Positions 22,490 through 34,834 are shown, counted from the first letter of the stretch. The stretch: 64,000 bases of DNA from Aegilops tauschii subsp. strangulata (GCF_002575655.3 NC_053039.3:371357633-371421632); one strand, 5' to 3'. Numbers and translations: made by a program. Notes: generated from the sequence alone by a model not told the origin.

Positions 22490-25400
22490 TGCTACATCAT
22501 TGTTTCACCCAGCCCACCAAATGGACTAAAAAACAAATGGACTGGCTGACATGTGGGCCAGTAGGTCGAAGCCTAAGAAGGCGTTGGATTTACATCCAAC
22601 AGCCGGCATTCTTCTTCAATCTCTCGTCTACTTCCCCCAGCGCTGCCGGAACCGCCTGCTCTAGCCTTCGGCATCCAGCGGCGTTGTTTTGCACTTCTCA
22701 GCGAAATGCTACCCCACCGACGGCCAGGCCATCCCTCCACTCCGCACCTCCTGTTATTCTCTGCCGAGTGTAGGCCCACCCCGCACCCGAACCAGTCAAG
22801 TTTCCCACTCCTCTCCGTCTGCGACTCCACTGTCGCGTCTTCCCCATCTCCGGGTCGTTCCAGTCTGGGGCCTCGCCGTCGTCCACCGCCTCGGTGCGCT
22901 CGGCGCAGCGTGGTCAACATACGAGAGTCATCGGAAGAGGATTGTACGTGGAGAGCCTGACGGCTGGGACCCAAGAGGTCCATGGTCGCATGCAAGGAAA
23001 GTTCCTCCTTATTACGCACTGTACGTGGGAAGGGCTTCTGTATTTCGCGAAAAAAAACGTTCCCCCCGCTGACAGGTCGGACCCACCAGCTATATCTTTG
23101 CACGCAAGGAAGTGCCTCCTTATTACGCACCAAAAAATGAATACCCCCTGCTAGCTGGGACCCACCATAGTGGGTGGCTGACTTGTGGGCCTACTAAGTT
23201 GACGAGGACAGAGGGCTTTGTCAACTTAGTCAATATGAACGATTCTAGCTCCAGTGACCGTACGATGTCCATCCAACGGCCATAGTGCCTCTTCAACCTC
23301 TGGTCTTCTTGCTCCAGCCGCCCAAAGCAGCGCCGGTTGTGCCGTGTGCTCCTGCCTCTCATGGCCGGCTGTGATGTCGCGGAGGCCTCACCCCCCCTAC
23401 TACTCCCACCGCTGGCCCAGGGTATCCCTCTACTCACCCACACCCCCTGTTATTCTGCGGCGACGGCAGCCTCACGCCGCAGCCGAACCAGTGAACCCTC
23501 GTACTCCTCTCCGCATGGGCATCCACTGCCGCGTCTTCCCCGGCTCTGCGCCGTCCCCTTCCTAGGCCTCGCCGTCGTCCACCTCCTTGGTGCTCTCGGC
23601 GCGGCGTGGTCAATGTGGTCAACGACCGACTTCCATCGGAAGAGTACTGTACGTGGAGAGGCTGACAGCTGGGTCCACGCCCACAGCCCAGTTTTTTTGT
23701 GATTTGCCAAGTAAGTCGCTTTGTCAGGCCTGTTGGGCTGCAAATCTTTCAAGACGAGGAGAGCTTCATTCGGCTGGCCGAGAAAATGGCCTATCAGTAA
23801 TGAGAAATGGGCTGTGCATTTTTAAAACACATCAAACCGGCAATTAGTTTCAAAAATCTTTTTTTCATTTCGAGATTTTAAATTACATTAATTTTTATGC
23901 ATGGAGAATTTGTTGGATTTTATATTGATATACATTTATTTTTAAAATAAGTTTGAATGTGAGTCAAAATTTCGGGATTAAAAACAGTTCGGACCGCACC
24001 GAAATATGCAAAATTTCGTATAATTTTTTAACCGTGGCCACAATATGGGTTGTAATGCTAACAAAAAGAATATGGGCTCCAAAAAACCCTTAAGAATTAG
24101 CAAATGGGCTGTAAGTTATTAGAAATAATGGCAGATGGGTTGTATGCTGTTTTCCACAGATTTGAGGCTTTCCTAAAAAAGGTTGATGCACAAGCAGTGA
24201 CTGTTGGATGTCCATCGAACGGCCGTCGTGCTTCTTCAATCTCTGCTCTTCCTGCTCCAGCCGCTCAAACAAGCGCCAGCGGGACTGCCTGCTCCCTCCT
24301 CCCCGCAGCCGGCTGTGCTACCGCGCAGGCCTCACCGCCCCACCGTACTCCCATCGCTGGCCTAGCCATCCCTCTACTCACCCACACCTGCTGTTATTCT
24401 CCGGCGACGGCAGACGAACCAGTAAACCCTCGTACAGTCGTACTCCCCTCCGCGTGGGAAACAACTGCCGAGTTTTTCCTGCCTCCGTGTCGTTCCCTTC
24501 CTAGGCCTCGCCGTCGTCCACCACCCTGGTGCTCTCGGCGCGGCCTGGTCAACGTGGTCAACGACCGACATGCATCTGAAGTGGACTGTATGTGGAGAGG
24601 CCGACAGCTGGGTCCACGGCCGCACGCAAGGAAATGCCTCCTTATTACGCGCAAAATAATGATTCCTCCACCTGACATCAGGGACCCACCGAAAGGGCCT
24701 CTGTACTTCGCAAAAAAAGTTACCGCCACTGACAGCTCGGACCCACCAGCTATATCTTCGCACACAAGGAAGTGCCTCCTTATTACGCACAAAAAAAATC
24801 AATACTCCCCCTGTTAGCTGGGACCCAGTATAGTGGCAGGCTGACTTGTGGGCCTACTAAGTTGACGGGGATGGAGGGCTTTGTCAACTTAGTCAATATG
24901 CACGATTCTAGCTCCAATGACCGTACGATGTCCATCCAACGGCCGTAGTGCTTCTTCAACCTCTGGTCTTCTTGCTCCAGCCGCCCAAACCAGCGCTGGT
25001 CGTGCCTCGTGCTCCTGCCTCCCGTGGCCGGCTGCGATGCGGTGGAGGCCTCACCGCCCCCTACTACTCCCACTGCTGGCCAGGCCATCCCTCTACTCAC
25101 CCACACCCCCTGTTATTCTGCGGCGACGGCAGCCTCACACCGCAGCGAACCAGTGAACCCTCGTACTCCTCTACGCGTGGGCATCCACTGCCGCGTCTTC
25201 CCCGGCTCTGCGTCGTCCCCTTCCTCGGCCTCGCCGTCGTCCACCGCCCTGGTGCTCTTGGCGCGGCGTGGTCAACGTGGTCAAGGAACGGCTTCCATCA
25301 GACGTGGACTGTATGTGGAGAGGCTGACAGCTGGGTCCACGGCCGCAGCAAGGAAGTGCCTCCTTATTACGTGCAAAATAATTATTCCTCCACCTGACAG

Positions 25401-25600
25401 CGGGGACCCACCGGATGGGCCACCATATTTCGCGAAAAAAACGTTTGCCCCTGACTGCTGGGACCCACCAGCTACATCTTCGCACTCAAGGAAGTGCGTC
25501 CGGGCAAAAAAACCGATTCGCCCCTGACTGCTGGGACCCACCAGCTACATCTTCACGGGCAAGGAAGTGCCTGACAGTCGGGACGCACCTGGTCGAAGCG
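22490..25600. repeat. four-copy GC-rich array of about 0.6-0.7 kb units (CACTA-1 right side)
   Basis: The phrase CTTCAAYCTCTSGTCTWCTT and its neighbours CCTGTTATTCTSYGGCGACG, CTAGGCCTCGCCGTCGTCCA and GGAAGTGCCTCCTTATTACG recur in order in four units beginning about 22,500, 23,200, 24,190 and 24,880. A unique AT-rich insert separates the second and third (about 23,705-24,190). Open frames through the units differ in frame and length, so I do not consider them genes. Confidence 0.8.
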
Positions 25601-25889
25601 TACGTAGCGTTGTCATTCTGGTCGCGAACGTGTACGTACATATATACTGGTGGATGTAGAGGCGCGCACGTGTCGTAGTAGAGGCGCGTATGTGTCGTAG
25701 TAGAGGCACGCACGTAGCATGTACACGTACGTACAGCGGCCAGGGTGCAAGAAAGAAAATACGGCCACATATGTGTACATACGGGCGGGGTCTCGAACGC
25801 CTACTCGCGCATACGTACGGCCAGGGCTCGTGTACATGGCTGGGTCGGAACGGAGAAACAGCGTCGTCGTCGTGTTCATGGGGAGGCAA

Positions 25890-26300
25890 CGGAATGCGTC
25901 TTGTTCATGGGGAGGGGTGTGGCGTACCGCAAAACGGAGGAAACGGACCTCCTACGGTCGAAATGGGGGTCCTGTTGATCGGGAGGAGTGTGGCGTACCG
26001 CAAAATGGAGGAAACATACCTCCTACGGTTGAAACGGGGGTCCTGTTGATCGGGAGGGGTGTGGCGTACCGTAAAACGGAGGAAACGGACATCCTACGGT
26101 CGAAACGGGGGTCCTGTTGATCGGGAGGGGTGTGGCGTACCACAAAACGGACGAAACGGACCTCCTACGGTCGAAACAGGGGTCCTGTTGATCGGGAGGG
26201 GTGTGGCGTACCGCAAAACAGACGAAACGGACCTCCTACGGTCGAAAACGGGGTTCTGTTCATCGGGAGGGGTGTGGCGTACCGCAAAACGGGACTCCAC
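25890..26300. repeat. 71-bp tandem array, six units
   Basis: GGCGTACCGCAAAAC recurs at 25,921, 25,992, 26,063, 26,134, 26,205 and 26,277. The 71-bp unit also contains GGTCCTGTTGATCGGGAGG. Because 71 is not a multiple of three, long frames in all phases run across the array; none is likely to be a gene. Confidence 0.92.
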
Positions 26301-27150
26301 GGGATACTGTTCATCTCCACCGTCGACCTCCTCCAGCCTCCATGGGCTACCGTCGACCTCCTCCAGCCTCCACGGGCTCCTGTTCATCCAGCCTCCACCG
26401 CGCGCTACTCCACCGGCTACTGTTCAACCACCCCTCCATGGGCACCCCTCCACCGTCTACTGTTCATCCAGCCCTCCACACCACGGGGTCCTGTTCAACC
26501 ACCCCTCCACGGGCACCCCTCCACCGTCTACTGTTCATCCAGCCCTCCACCACACCACGGGGTCCTGTTCATCCAGAGGCAACGCCACCGCTCACTGTTC
26601 ATCCACCCCCCCCCCCCCCCCGCAACGCTCACTGTTCATCCCAGAGGCAGCATCGATCGGCATCAGTTAGCAGCAGTAGCGAAGGAATCGCTCGATCGGG
26701 CTCAGTTAACAGCCATCAATCGATCGCTTGGGTTCAGTAATGCGTAGCCTGCAGTGCAATCGCTCGGGTTCAGTTAGAGCCCAACGCCTCGCTCGGGTTC
26801 AGTTAGAGCCAACGCCTCGCACACACGCGTGTACGTGTACGAGAGAAACGCGCATCGCTCGGCCCCTGACCTCCCACCGTAACCGGGAACTCGCCAAAAT
26901 TTTCCTCGCCCTCGCTTCTACCATGGTTTTTTCCGTCATGGACGGCCCAAAGAATGTCATGCAGCTGCGTCTCCGGCCTGCCCAGGACGAAAAGCCCATT
27001 TTCTGTCATGATTTTTTGTCATAGAAGTAGGAGCCCACCACATCTATGATGATACCGGGTTTTGTCACAATTATCGTCATAGAAGTGTCATATGTATGAC
27101 AGAAAAAAAATTCGTTCGGCCCAAAATGTCATGGATGTGTCTTTTTTTGT
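26300..27150. repeat. CACTA-1 right subterminal repeats
   Basis: Repeated CTGTTCATCCAGCC and CACCCCTCCACCGTCTACTG units (26,300-26,640), then CGCTCGGGTTCAGTTAGAG repeats (26,700-26,810), then GTCATAGAAGT/TGTCATGA words up to the right terminus. A 15-base C run lies near 26,607-26,621. These are the right-hand counterpart of the subterminal repeats at 3,340-4,090. Confidence 0.7.
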
Positions 27151-27776
27151 AGTGATAGCGTACTTCGGCGTCGCAAGTTTGGCCTTATATGCATCAGCTC
27201 CGAATCATTGTCTTTTGTCAATAGTTGGGTTGCCCGGCTCCTGTGCTTGCTACCCTACGTTCCGCTCTATCGGCTAGGGTAGTAAAGGGACAACTACTGC
27301 GATTGTGCCCTGGCCTAGACCGGATGAGCACCTCAGTAGAGAAAATCGAAAACTGACTGTCATGATGCGGCGAGAGCTTGTCAACCACTTGACGACTTAT
27401 TTGAATCCTTAGTGATTCTCCGTGTCACACGAGGGATCTTTTTTAGATCAACATATGTAAGGCACTATGCGCCGTATACATACCAGGGGCTATCTCGTAG
27501 CCCCACCATAGAACTCCTATGGTTAAGTGAAAGTGTTAACGCCCTATAGTCCGCTTTCCTGGTTCGCCGCATTATCACCTCCTTTATGGACCAAGACATT
27601 GGATAAAGAGTGATTTAATGCTTTTCCGAACACCCTCGTACTTCCTACGAGGGGGCTGAAGCCGACGACTGGAAACATTCAAATTATACTAAAACAGACA
27701 CAGAGGAGGAATTCAAGCTTTTGAGCAAAATATAAATAGATTAACTATAAAGTTGTCTGTTACATCATTATATAAA

Positions 27777-30700
27777 TCACTCGAACATTATATCTTTCGA
27801 GCATTGACCCTCTGTTAAGCGGGCGGCATCTAAGACGTCTTCAAAATAGTGCTCCGGCTCATTACGGTCCTGGCCCTTGGGTGGACTCCTCGCTGCAACA
27901 TCAATGGCCTTCATCTTTCCCCAAAATGTTTTGACTCAGGCAAAGGCCATCCGTGCACCCTCAATGCACGCCGACCGCTTCATAGCGTCGATATGTGGCA
28001 CCGCGTCAACAAGCCGCCACACTAGGCCAAAATAACTACTCGGAATAGGCTCACTTGGCCACAACCGGACTATGACGTCCTTCATGGCATCGCCAGATAT
28101 CCTATGAAGCTTGGCCCACTGGGACATCTGTTCATTGAGCAACAGAGGGCGCTTCGACGCGCCGAACTGTGACCAGAAAAGCTTCTCCGTTGCATACCCC
28201 TCTTGTGCGTGGTAAAATTGCGCCGCATCGGAAGAACTCTTCGGCAAGTCCAAAAATTCCGCCGGAGAACTCCAGACCTGGTTCAGCTGAGCATAGTCCG
28301 GATCGCCAAACTTGGTCTGAAGTAAAAAGGGCTTAACAGCCGCTATCTCCTTAGCCTGCCGAATCTCTTCACGAGCTGCCCTAGATTCAGACCGATCTTC
28401 ACTCGCCTCTCGTACGGCCTTATCAAGCTCAGCCATTTAGGCTTTATTCTCCTTCTCAAGGAATTCACAGCGGCTGGCAGTATTCTTCAATTCAAGTGCC
28501 AGCGCGGATATCTTTTCCTCACTTTGGCGCCGAGCTGCTTGTTCGGCTCTTAGATCCGCCGATGCCTTCTCGGCAGCCGCATCACTACGCCGGGCCTGCT
28601 CCTTGGCCCAGGCTAGCTCCGCCCGAAGAGCTTCAACGGCGGCAGCACCATCTGCAATCATGCACATTTCATATAAACCCATTTCGGTGTCAGGCCTAAA
28701 TTACAAGCACATTGGTGTAAGGAGTGCTCGACATATATACCTTGCAAGTTGTCAAGACGCCTGTTGATCAATGCAATGTCATCTTCCGCAATATCCAGCT
28801 TTCGCTGCAGTTCGGCCTCTTCCGTATTTCGGGTAGCCGCAGGAGGGGAGGCAGCCTGTACTCCAAGTTAAATCAAGGTTAGCAACTGAGCATATCTTTT
28901 TTATCCTCCGATCGCTTCCGTCGGAAGGCAATCCAAGTCTCAGGGGCTACGGCATATACAATAGGTGCATTCTTTCAATATTATTCAATTGGCAAAACTA
29001 CATCACAAACCTCAAAACCCCTTAGGAGGCTCGTGAAGGCCTCGTTCAACCCGCTCTTCGCGAATAGAACCTTTTCGACCACCGTAACCATCAAGGCACG
29101 ATGTTCCTCGGAAACGGACGCTCGTCGCAGCATGTCCGTCAGCATATCCGGCACTTCTGGGTCTTCGGAAGCCGCCGCCGGAGTACGGTATTCCTTTGAA
29201 GGAATCCGCCCACTCGCCCCCAGGATCGTCTCCGGCTCTAAACTGGATAGGGCGGGGCCGCCATGCTTGATTCCCAAACCTTGAGGGACAGAGGCACCAC
29301 CTTCGGGTAATGCCCTCTTGGTTTCCTGCACTGCTTGTTGACCGGGAGGAGCCCCCCGGGACGATACCTTAGAATCATCTGCCCTATTGGGCGAGGGGGC
29401 CGGGGAGGGCGTATCACTCTCCATCATCTCTGGAAGAAGGTCTCCCAAAGAGGAGGATGATTGGGAAACACCAGGCGCTAACCTGCAAGGACATACGTAT
29501 GTCGGAGGATTACTTCAGTCACAAGAAAGGAAGGGGGTATGATTGAAGTACCCTGGTGCACTTACGGTTTGGCCAGAGGTTTATCCTCATCATAAAGCTC
29601 CACGTCAACATCGCTTGCCCGGCCCAAGCCGCCCGTCGATGGCGTTTTCCCTTTCTTGGAAGATTTCCCCTCCTGACCTTCAGAAGCGACCCTCTTCCTA
29701 CCACGGCGGGCTTCCTCTGCACCTTTGCCCTCCTCCGCAGACACCTTGTACGGTGTCGGAGTCAGCATCCTCGTTAGTAGGGCGTTCGCAGAGTCTTAGG
29801 GAAGGGGCGCCGGACACCAGATCAACACTGCTTTCTTTATCCAGTCCTGTGAAGGGATGGGTTGATTCAATATCTTACCAAGAGATACTCGAATGAAGGG
29901 TGTGCGGAGATCGAATACTCACCGCGGTGTCCGGATGATTGCAGTCGAGGCCAACATTTTCGGTGGTGTCTGTCCATTGCTCTCGTTCCCCGAAATATAA
30001 TTCCACATTCCCTCGTGCATAGTGCCGAGGAAGTGCTGAAGAGTCCGCCGTCCTTCGGGATTAAACTCCCACATACGGAGAGGCCGCTGCTGACATGGCA
30101 GGGTCCGGCGGACTAGCATTACTTAAACGACGTTCACAAGACTGATGCCCTTCTCGGTAAGGCTTTGGACGCGACCTTGCAGAGTCTGCATTTCATTAAC
30201 GGATCCCCAGTCCAGCCCTTATTGGTCCATGAAGCAAGCTGAATTGGAGGGCCGGGTCGGAATGGAGGCATAGCTGCCCACTTGGAGCCCCGCGGCTCAT
30301 TGATATAAAACCACCCCTGCTGCCATAGATCGGAAGACTTGGCGAAAGATCCTTCAAACCAAACCACGCCGGCAAGCTTGCCTATTGTAACGCTGCCGAA
30401 CTCTGCCTCCTCCTCCTCTGTCACATGCGGCCTCACGTCAAAGGTCTTGAGCCACAAACCAAAGTGCGGAGGAGTCCGGAGGAAGGCCTCGCATGTGACG
30501 ATAAATGTCGAGATGAGGAGAATAGAGTCTGGGGCCAGATCGTGAAAGTCTATCCCATAGTAAAACATGAGCCCCTGGACGAAGGGGTTAAGCGCGAACC
30601 CTAACCCATGGAGGAAGTGGGACACAAACACTACCCTCTCGCCGGATTTGGGGGTAGGAATGACCTGCCCCTGTGCAGGAAGCCGATGGAGGATTTCCGG

Positions 30701-30790
30701 GGTCAGGTACCTCGCTGCGCGGAGCTTCGTAATATCCTCCTCTGTGAGAGGAAAAGCCACCCACCGGCCTGGACGGCTGGGTCCGGACAT
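27777..30790 (-). pseudogene. antisense gypsy-encoded protein (Transposase_28 / 'putative gypsy type transposon' domain), decayed
   Basis: The main N-terminal block (30,790-30,134) has the domain often labelled PF04195: words HRLPAQGQVIP, VFVSHFLHGLGFALNPFVQG and DLAPDSILLISTFIVTCEAF. A frameshift near 30,215 moves the reading to the frame of 30,119-29,919 (RPLRMWEFNPEG, LQHFLGTMHEGMW), after a TAA near 30,123. Lys/Arg-rich exons follow at 29,768-29,562 and an acidic one at 29,448-28,981, then a coiled-coil block from 28,682 that continues through TAA 28,437-28,439 and TGA 27,936-27,938 to a final TGA at 27,777-27,779 (words YHAQEGYATEKLFWSQF, EPEHYFEDVLDAA). The function of this protein family is unknown. 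It is transcribed toward the gag end, opposite to the element's own transcript. Splice sites were not fixed precisely. Confidence 0.75.
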
Positions 30791-31301
30791 GATGGGGGCT
30801 GGTGATGATAGGAACCCGAGGGTTGGAACTCGGGGTGGCTAGGGTTGAGGAAGAAGCGAGCGCAAAGGAAGAAGACGAGTCTGAGACCCTATATAAAGAC
30901 CCCAAGTACTAAGCGTATCCACCTGGGTCTCGAAACTTACCAATCTCCAGAGAGTTGTACCCGGGGGACGGTTGGGTTACCCACGCCTGCATTAAAGAAA
31001 ATCCCGTGAATAAGGGAACACGATCTCTGCCTTGGCAAGACAAGCCAATAAAACCGCGTCCCGAGAGGTGGGGCGACGCGCCAGCCAACGGTTGGAAATA
31101 GTGACCGGGCAGGCGTGATATCATAAATGGTTGCCAATAAATTAGGCTCGTATATTTTCTGCAACTATACATACAGGTCCGGATATATATACTACGTCCG
31201 AAGACTATCTTGGAGTTCGGAGAAAGGGGAACCCGCCTTGCAATGCCGAAGACAATCTGCGCGCCGGACTCCTCGTCATTGAAGCCAGGTTCAGGGGCTA
31301 C

Positions 31302-31770
31302 TGAGGGAGTCCTGGACTACGGGGTCCTCGGGCGTCCGGCCTGCTATCCATGGGCCGGACTGATAGGCTGTGAAGACCGAAGACCATACTCGTGTCCGGA
31401 TTGGACTTTCCTTGGCATGGAAGGCAAGCTAGGCGACTAGCTGTGTAGATTCCTTCTTATGTAACCGACTCCATGTAACCCTAGATCTCTCCGGTGTCTA
31501 TATAAACCGGAGAGCATAGTCCGGATAGGACACATTCATTACCATATTCATAGGCTAGGCTTTTAGGGTTTAGCCATTACGATCTCGTGGTAGGTCAACT
31601 CTTGTAATACTCATATTCATCAAGATCAATCAAGCAGGAAGTAGGGTATTACCTCCATAGAGAGGGCCCGAACCTGGGTAAACATTGTGTCCCCCGTCTC
31701 CTGTTACCATCGATCCTAGACGCACAGTTCGGGACCCCCTACCCGAGATCCGCCGGTTTTGACACCGATA
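31302..31770 (+). repeat. gypsy 3' LTR
   Basis: Starts TGAGGGAGTCCTGGACTACG directly after the polypurine-like tract and ends TTTTGACACCGATA; the terminal CA expected has become TA. It is 469 bp. A good TATA box (CTATATAAACC, 31,499-31,508) marks the LTR promoter. The 5' LTR lies left of the window. Confidence 0.85.
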
Positions 31771-31842
31771 GGTAGCTTCTCCTTCGTTCCCGTGTGCTAG
31801 ACAATTTGGTGTAATGTACTCGGGAACGAAGGGAGGAGCTAC

Positions 31843-33409
31843 TGCTACCTCTTGAGCACTGCGTTGGTTTTCCCTTGAAGAGGAAAGGGTGATGCAGCAA
31901 AGTAGCATAAGTATTTCCCTCAGTTTTTGAGAACCAAGGTATCAATCCAGTAGGAGGCTACGTGTGAGTCCCTCGTACCTACACAAAACAAATAACTCCT
32001 CGCAACCAACGCGATAAGGGGTTGTCAATCCCTTCACGGTCACTTACGAGAGTGAGATCTGATACATATGATAGGATAATATTTTTCGTATTTTTGTGAT
32101 AAAGATGCAAAGTAAAATAAAAGCAAAATAAAAAGCAAAGGAAATAACTAAGTGTTGGAAGATTAATATGATGAAGATAGACCCGGGGGCCATAGGTTTC
32201 ACTAGTGGCTTCTCTCAAGAGCATAAGTATTTTACGGTGGGTGAATGAATTACTGTTGAGCAATTGACAGAATTGAGCATAGTTATGAGAATATCTAGGT
32301 ATGATCATGTATATAGGCATCACGTCCGAGACAAGTAGACCGACTCCTTCCTGCATCTACTACTATTACTCCACTCATCGACCGCTATCCAGCATGCATC
32401 TGGAGTATTAAGTTCATGAAAACAGAGTAACGCCTTAAGCAAGATGACATGATGTAGAGGGATAAATTCATGCAATATGATAAAAAAACCATCTTGTTAT
32501 CCTCGATGGAAACAATACAATACGTGCCTTGCTGCCCCTACTGTCACTGGGAAAGGACACCGCAAGATTGAACCCAAAGCTAAGCACTTCTCCCATTGCA
32601 AGAAAGATCAATCTAGTAGGCCAAACCAAACTGATAATTCGAAGAGACTTGCAAAGAAAAGCAATCATACATTAAAGAATTCAGAAGATTCAAATATTGC
32701 TCATAGATAATCTTGATCATAAACCCACAATTCATCGGTCTCAACAAACACACCATAAAAAGAAGATTACATCGAATAGATCTCCACGAGAGAGGGGGAG
32801 GACATTGTATTGAGATCCAAAAAGAGAGAAGAAGCCATCTAGCTACTAACTATGGCCCCGAAGGTCTGAGGTAAACTACTCACACTTCATCGAAGACGCT
32901 ATGGTGATGATGTAGAAGCCCTCCGTGATGGATGCCCCCTCCGGTGGAGCTCTGGAACAGGCCCCAAGATGGGATCTCGTGGGTACAGAAGGTTGCGGCG
33001 GTGGAATTAGGTTTTTGGCACCGTATCTGATCGTTTGGGGGTACGTAGGTATATATAGGAGGAAGGAGTACGTCGGTGGAGCAACAGGGGGCCCACGAGG
33101 GTGGAGGGCGCGCCCCCTACCTCGTGGCCTCCTCTTTTGTTTCTTGACGTAGGGTCCAAGTCTCCTAGATCATAATCTTCCTAAAAATCACGTTCCCGAA
33201 GGTTTCATTCCGTTTGGACTCCATTTGATATTCCTTTTCTGCGAAACTCTGAAATAGGCAAAAAAACAGCAATTCTGGGTTGGGCCTCCGGTTAATAGGT
33301 TAGTCCCAAAAATAATATAGAAGTGAATAATAAAGCCCAATAATGTCCAAAACAGTAGATAATATAGCATGGAGCAATCAAAAATTATAGATATGTTGGA
33401 GACGTATCA
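31843..33409 (-). mobile_element. solo LTR of a gypsy element
   Basis: On the minus strand it runs from TGATACGTCTCCAACATATC to CTCAAGAGGTAGCA, 1,567 bp, with TG/CA ends. A perfect 5-bp duplication GCTAC flanks it (31,838-31,842 and 33,410-33,414). There is no internal region, so it arose by recombination between two LTRs. A TATA-like ATATATA lies near 33,051-33,058. The sequence resembles LTRs of the abundant Sabrina/WHAM group, but the family is not assigned. Confidence 0.92.
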
Positions 33410-33577
33410 GCTACCATCACCGACGGTCGAATATATACACCACGTGAGCTGAGAGTTTTCAAGAAAAGACTTGACAGACCGATAGTCAACCCGTGATGAA
33501 TAATAATGATTTAATTTAGTTTTGTAGTACATATATTTAGTTTTAGAAGTTTAATCTTTGAATTATGAACATAGGAA

Positions 33578-34657
33578 ATGTCTGACGACGACGATAGGCT
33601 CCCAGAGTGCGACTGGTGCGGCGACGACCGGGGTCTGTGCGACATGCCTCACCTGGTAGACGGTCGACGCTTCAGTATTAAGCTCGACGAGACCTTCGCT
33701 GTTGAAACAGTACGCAACTACAAGTCTTTTTTGTAATTAAGCATGACTTCTACTTCTTCAACGTGTAATTTCCGTCTTCTACATTCGACTAGCTTATCCC
33801 ATGACATGCAAGATGCTATGTCTTGGAGCATCTAAATTTCGTAGATCATGAAAATATGAAGACAAAGGAAGTTTATCTCAGGACCCATCATGGTTATGCT
33901 TTTGCTGTAAAGCTATACAATTCGGAGAGCGTATCCCATTTTGGTTGCTCGAATTGGGAAGCACTGTGCAAGGCATATGATTTTCAGGAGGGTATGTATC
34001 TCACCTTCGATCTTGGTGATCTTGAAGATGACATCGACGAAGAGAATATGGACATTTGGGTCCTTGTTGATACGCTTCCACATCTACCTCTATGTGAGTT
34101 TCTCAAACATATTTATTAAGTAATTTATATTGTTTATTTCAAAATAGTTGACAGCTTACTTCCATTGACATCTTATTTTCATTCTTCAAAAAATGTACGA
34201 AAGATGGTAGACAGAACCTACTACATTGATGACGCTGAATTAACTTATGAGGAGAAAGATCATCTTATCTCATTTATTATTGATTTTGAGAATTGCAATA
34301 TCAATAATGAAACTCATGCACATTATGGTCAATACATGCCACTAGTGCACGTGTTGAACTATGGTAACATCCATGGAGATGGCATGGTAAGATTTTTTAC
34401 TATTACGACATCCGTGCATCTTTTGCATGAATTCTTCTAAAGCTAAACTACATTGCTAACTACGACGTTATTATTATGTTTTTCAACAGAAAATCCTGAA
34501 GGATTGTGTGCCTGATCTGATGCTTCCGAAAGGTCGCCTTAATGTTATTAGCTTACGGCCAGGTCATCCTAAGCTTCACCGCTGTTCATACCGGATTTCT
34601 AAAACCGATGAAGACATGACAATCAAAGAATGGAAAAAAATGTATGGACAATCATAG
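33578..34657 (+). CDS. CACTA-2-borne multi-exon gene, possible tandem B3-like protein
   Basis: Exon 1 starts at ATG 33,578 and encodes an acidic, Cys-containing segment (SDDDDRLPECDWCGDDRGLC) up to a GTACGC donor near 33,710. Exon 2 (about 33,813-34,094) contains KTKEVYLRTHHGYAFAVKL and FQEGMYLTFDLGD and ends at a GTGAGT donor. Exon 3 (about 34,148-34,386) ends at GTAAGA, and exon 4 (about 34,491-34,657) contains LPKGRLNVISLRPGHPKLH and stops at TAG. The strand patterns FQEG.YLTFDLGD and LPKGRLNV look like B3-type DNA-binding folds, but this is an inference from motif shape. The reading phase across intron 1 does not fit by one base with the obvious acceptor, so either another splice site is used or the gene is damaged. 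Confidence 0.5.
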
Positions 34658-34834
34658 GGAGCTACTTGGAAGCAACATTGTGCGAAGCGCAAGAATTGGA
34701 GACAGGATAATCTCCATTCTCCATAATGGAGTGTCAGGGCCTATCTTGTTTTATGCTATTTTACCTTAGAGAGGGTAGTAGGTCCTAGCTAATACTCATG
34801 ATCATGTGCTAAGAACAATTAAGTAGGGTTGGTT

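Larger units (their letters stand above)
2854..27154. mobile_element. CACTA DNA transposon, 24.3 kb, non-autonomous (CACTA-1)
   Basis: The left end begins CACTACAAAAAAATACACTT and the right end finishes with TCTTTTTTTGTAGTG, giving terminal inverted repeats that start CACTACAAAAAAA. A 3-bp duplication ATA flanks it (2,851-2,853 and 27,155-27,157), the size expected for CACTA elements. Both ends contain further related motifs (TGTCAT/ATGACA and CTTCYATGATGAT words within about 200 bp of each end). Inside I see no TNP2-like transposase. The cargo is a minus-strand multi-exon gene (about 4.3-9.3 kb), an unknown gene at 14.3 kb, an exonuclease fragment at 21.3 kb, and tandem arrays at both sides. 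It probably moved with a transposase supplied in trans. Confidence 0.9.
27155..31770 (+). mobile_element. LTR retrotransposon (Ty3/gypsy), right part with 3' LTR
   Basis: This continues the element broken at 2,853. It contains a short spacer (27,158-27,776), a large antisense gene (27,777-30,790), a second spacer with the polypurine-like CAGGTTCAGGGGCTAC just before the LTR, and the 3' LTR. An antisense extra ORF between the internal region and the 3' LTR is known from Tat-lineage gypsy elements of grasses. No pol sequence is present. Confidence 0.88.

Noticed and set aside
22573..25541. Many frames of 80-240 codons in the GC-rich array
   Set aside because: Corresponding frames in the four repeat units differ in phase and are not conserved as protein.
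25690..26740. Several overlapping long plus-strand frames
   Set aside because: They run through the 71-bp array and C-rich subterminal repeats in different phases and show only repetitive composition.
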